Source: Pseudomonadota bacterium (lineage in GTDB: Bacteria; Pseudomonadota; Alphaproteobacteria; Caulobacterales; Caulobacteraceae). From it: DNA of 8,210 nucleotides. The notes under the pieces were generated by a model that was not told the DNA's origin, made no database searches, and saw nothing but the letters and a program-made list of their open reading frames with translations. This document shows positions 5,963 through 8,210 of the stretch, in pieces. The position numbers were made by a program, and so were the translations under genes. The first letter of the stretch is position 1; each line of letters opens with the position of its first letter. The DNA lies in the NCBI GenBank assembly GCA_023433655.1, contig JAEYUE010000219.1, forward strand, positions 1-8,210, written 5' to 3'.

Positions 5963-7431
5963 AGGAGACCGGGGCGATCATCGTGGCCGACGCCGCGGGG
6001 CCGTTCCAGGGCGCGCCGCCAGCCGTGGCCGAAGCCGCCATCGCCGCCGGGCTGCACTACGTCGACCTCGCCGACGGACGGGACTTCGTGGCGAAATTTC
6101 CGCAGCTGGACGGCGCGGCGAGGGCCGCGGGCGTGGTCGCCCTGACCGGCTGCAGCTCGACTCCGGCCCTGTCGAATGCGGCGCTCGATCGGTTGACGGC
6201 CGGCTGGCGCGAGGTGGTCGCGGTCGAGGCGGCCATCTCGCCGGGGGCCCGGGCGCCCCGGGGCCTGTCCGTGATGCGGGCCATTCTGTCGTGGCTGGGG
6301 CGGTCGGTCCGGGTGTTCGAGGGCGGCCGCTGGACGGCGCGGCCCGGCTGGAGCGGCCTCCACTTGCGCGACTTCGGCGCGGCGGGGCGGCGGCGGGTGT
6401 CGCTGTGCGAGACGCCGGACCTCGACCTGTTCGAAACCCGGTTCAAGCCGCGTCAGCGAGCGTGGTTTCTGGCCGGGCTGGAGCCATGGCCGGCGCATCT
6501 GGGGGCCTGGCTGCTGGGCCAGGCGGTTCGAACGCTGCGGCTCGACGCGAAGGGCCGGGCCGCGACCCTGGTCCGGCTGTCGGAGGCGGCGGCGGTCTTC
6601 GGCTCGGACCGGGGAGCCATGCGAGTCGAGGCCTGGGGGGTGGACGGGCAGGGCCGCGCCGCGCGGGCCGTCTGGCGGCTGACCGCCGAGCCCGGCGAGG
6701 GCCCGGTGACGCCCAGCCTGCCGGCGCTGGCCGCGATCCGCGCCATTGCGGCCGGACGGATCAGACCGGGGGCGCGGGCTTGCGTCGGCGAACTGACGCT
6801 GGAGGACATCGTCGCCGAGATGGCGCCGCACCGGTTGGCGACCGGGACCACCGTCGAACGGGGCGCGATCTTCGCCCGCGCCATCGGCCCGGCGTTCGAC
6901 GCCCTGCCGGCGCCGATCCGGGCCCTGCACGAGGCGCCGGGGCGGTCGCTGTGGCGCGGCGAGGCGACGACCGGAGGGGCGGAGGGCCTCCCGGCCACGC
7001 TGGCGGCGCGCCTCGTCGGCTTCCCGCCGGCGCAATCCGCCTGCGCGGTCGAGGTCTCGATCGACGCAGACGGCGACCGGTCGGTCTGGCGGCGTTGCAT
7101 CGGCGGTCACGCCTTCGCCAGCGAACTGTCCCGACCGCAGGAGGGAGGGCGGGTGCAGGAGCGTTTCGGTCCGCTGACCATGGACCTGCGGCTGACCCCG
7201 GAGGCAGGCCGGCTGGTCTACCGGGTCGAAGGCTGGCGGCTGGGTCCGATCCCGCTGCCGCGAGCGCTGGGCCCGACCACCGCCGCCCATGAGGAAGTCG
7301 ACGCCGAGGGCCGCTTCGTCTTCGACGTCGAGATCCGGCTGCCCGTGGCCGGGCGGGTGGTGCGCTATCGCGGCTGGCTGGCGGGAGCGGATCAGCCGCG
7401 CTTGCGCACGAATACCGTGCCGGCGGAATAG
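5956..7431 (+). CDS. Saccharopine dehydrogenase-like / DUF4166 protein, main part (needs the upstream frame to be complete)
   Basis: This 491-residue frame continues the Rossmann domain of the preceding fragment: VADAAGPFQG (about residues 10-19), then AGLHYVDLADGRDFV and a GCSSTPALSNAALD segment, as in saccharopine-dehydrogenase-like NAD(P)-binding proteins. A poorly characterised middle region follows. From about residue 309 to 485 it matches DUF4166: FDALPAPIRALHEA, a GPLTMDLRLTPEAG strand, WRLGPIPLPRALGPTT, and a closing GRFVFDVEIRLPVAGRV then YRGWL. The GTG at 5956 has no convincing ribosome-binding site and would omit the dinucleotide loop, so this frame alone should not bind NAD(P) normally. 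I treat 5753-7431 as one gene with a one-base frameshift, real or technical. Substrate unknown; the DCC neighbour suggests a shared pathway. Its last 40 bases overlap the convergent KAS III gene. Confidence 0.8.
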   Translation: MLKETGAIIVADAAGPFQGAPPAVAEAAIAAGLHYVDLADGRDFVAKFPQLDGAARAAGVVALTGCSSTPALSNAALDRLTAGWREVVAVEAAISPGARAPRGLSVMRAILSWLGRSVRVFEGGRWTARPGWSGLHLRDFGAAGRRRVSLCETPDLDLFETRFKPRQRAWFLAGLEPWPAHLGAWLLGQAVRTLRLDAKGRAATLVRLSEAAAVFGSDRGAMRVEAWGVDGQGRAARAVWRLTAEPGEGPVTPSLPALAAIRAIAAGRIRPGARACVGELTLEDIVAEMAPHRLATGTTVERGAIFARAIGPAFDALPAPIRALHEAPGRSLWRGEATTGGAEGLPATLAARLVGFPPAQSACAVEVSIDADGDRSVWRRCIGGHAFASELSRPQEGGRVQERFGPLTMDLRLTPEAGRLVYRVEGWRLGPIPLPRALGPTTAAHEEVDAEGRFVFDVEIRLPVAGRVVRYRGWLAGADQPRLRTNTVPAE

Positions 7432-8210
7432 CCGGCCCCGAAGCTGCAGATCAGCCCGGTATCGCCGGGCGCGAAGCCGTCGTTGTGGAGGTGGAAGGCG
7501 ATGATCGAACCGGCCGAGGAGGTGTTCGCGTAGTCGTCGAGGATGATGACGTTCTCCTCCGGCGTCGGCTCGCGGCCCAGCACCTTGCGGCCGATCAGCT
7601 CGTTCATGTTGATGTTGGCCTGGTGCAGCCACAGCCGCTTCAGTTGCGCCGGATCGATGCCGAGGTCGCGGGCGTGGTCGACGATCATTTGCGCGACCAT
7701 CGGCACCACGTCCCTGAACACCTTGCGGCCCTGCTGGACGAACAGTTTGTCGGTGAGGCCGGTGGCGGCGACCGGCTCGGCCTCGCCCGTGGGAAGGGCG
7801 GCCGCGTTCAGGAAGCCGAAATTGTTGCGGATGTTGTTGGAAAAGACGGTCTTCAGCCGCGTGCCGAGGATCTCCCAGCCGTCGGCGGCCTGGTCAGCGG
7901 CCTCGACGATCACCGCCGTGGCCACGTCGCCGAAGATGAAGTGGCTGTCGCGGTCCTTGAAGTTGAGGTGGGCCGAGCAGATCTCGGGATTGACCATCAG
8001 CACCGCCCTGACCGAGCCGGAGGCGATGAAGTCGGCTGCGGTCTTGATGCCGAAGGTGGCCGAGCTGCAGGCCACGTTCATGTCGAAGGCGAAGCCCTCG
8101 ATGCCCAGCGCCTGCTGCACCTCGATGGCCATGGCCGGGTAGGGGCGCTGCATGTTGGAGGCGGCGCAGATCACCGCCCCGATCTCCGAGGCCGGCTTGC
8201 CCCAGCGGGC
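7392..8210 (-). CDS. FabH-like beta-ketoacyl-ACP synthase III (N-terminus outside window)
   Basis: The frame is open to the window edge on the - strand, so the true start lies beyond 8210; the GTG at 8172-8174 is internal. The 272 visible residues contain the thiolase-fold catalytic triad of KAS III enzymes: Cys in FDMNVACSSATFG (bases 8067-8069), His in LWLHQANINMNEL (7623-7625) and Asn in LDDYANTSSAGS (7524-7526), with the C-terminal glycine-rich SFGAGYSAGTVFV strand. KAS III enzymes condense an acyl-CoA or acyl-thioester with malonyl-ACP in the cytosol to start acyl-chain synthesis. The segment between FGDVATAVI and the VFRDVVP helix, including FSNNIRNNFGFLN, is longer than in E. coli FabH as I recall it, so this is probably a divergent paralogue and not the housekeeping fabH. 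No symbol is given. It is convergent with the SDR/DUF4166 gene and so not in its operon. Confidence 0.92.
   Translation of the reverse strand, partial: ARWGKPASEIGAVICAASNMQRPYPAMAIEVQQALGIEGFAFDMNVACSSATFGIKTAADFIASGSVRAVLMVNPEICSAHLNFKDRDSHFIFGDVATAVIVEAADQAADGWEILGTRLKTVFSNNIRNNFGFLNAAALPTGEAEPVAATGLTDKLFVQQGRKVFRDVVPMVAQMIVDHARDLGIDPAQLKRLWLHQANINMNELIGRKVLGREPTPEENVIILDDYANTSSAGSIIAFHLHNDGFAPGDTGLICSFGAGYSAGTVFVRKRG
7419..7436. other. Inverted repeat at the convergent gene ends
   Basis: GCCGGC at 7419-7424 and 7431-7436 flank the six bases GGAATA; the second copy begins at the last base of the TAG stop of the + strand gene. It could form a 6-bp hairpin on either transcript. With no T run on either side it is at best a weak bidirectional terminator, and it lies inside the KAS III coding sequence. 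Confidence 0.35.

Noticed and set aside
7419..7436. Inverted repeat GCCGGC/GCCGGC as a true bidirectional terminator
   Set aside because: The stem is only 6 bp, GCCGGC is self-complementary and common in this GC-rich DNA, and neither side has a T run. Kept only as a low-confidence structure.
5566..7632. A 688-codon open frame on the - strand opposite the SDR/DUF4166 gene
   Set aside because: It is Arg/Pro/Gly-rich with no recognisable domain, lies antisense to a gene with clear family motifs, and runs into the KAS III region. Long antisense frames are normal in very GC-rich DNA.
1..8210. Signs of horizontal transfer, mobile elements or a defence island
   Set aside because: No transposase, integrase, direct-repeat target sites, tRNA-associated att site or AT-rich islet was seen; base composition looks even by eye across the window.

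Overview
The window reads as chromosomal DNA of a very GC-rich alphaproteobacterium. The cytochrome bc1 subunit, the secreted metallopeptidases, the GTG starts in GTGA overlaps and the general protein style fit Caulobacterales (Brevundimonas or Caulobacter type). That placement is an inference from style, not from a marker gene. I see no rRNA, tRNA, CRISPR array, insertion sequence, integrase or phage gene. Most of the window is coding and mostly on the + strand.

Layout. (1) 3-725: the 3' part of the cytochrome c1 gene of the bc1 complex, closed by a clean intrinsic terminator (751-783). (2) 868-1440: a small exported protein of the DUF1579/lipocalin-like kind, with its own promoter (about 815-843). 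(3) 1542-3203 and 3274-4902: two full-length tandem paralogues of PA-domain M28 zinc aminopeptidases. The first is a predicted lipoprotein, the second has a cleavable type I signal peptide. (4) 4899-5288: a Rid (YjgF/YER057c/UK114) family protein overlapping the stop of the second peptidase, and lacking the catalytic Arg of archetypal RidA. (5) 5331-5759: a DCC/DUF393 protein. (6) 5753-7431: a saccharopine-dehydrogenase-like/DUF4166 gene, split by an apparent one-base frameshift near 5954-5956. (7) 7392-8210: on the - strand, the C-terminal three quarters of a divergent FabH-like ketoacyl-ACP synthase, meeting the previous gene tail to tail with a 40-base overlap.

How they may work together. 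Genes 3274-7431 look like one transcription unit, because the junctions are a GTGA overlap, a 42-base gap and a second GTG/TGA overlap. The peptidases should release N-terminal residues from peptides in the cell envelope. The Rid protein could act on reactive intermediates in the cytosol, but its substrate is open. DCC plus SDR/DUF4166 looks like a two-gene module of unknown function. The KAS III and cytochrome c1 genes belong to neighbouring, unrelated units.

No clearly new defence or mobile system is visible. The points most worth a second look are the frameshifted SDR/DUF4166 gene, the peptidase pair with different export signals and an identical 46-base tract, the Rid protein without its key Arg, and the DCC-DUF4166 pair.
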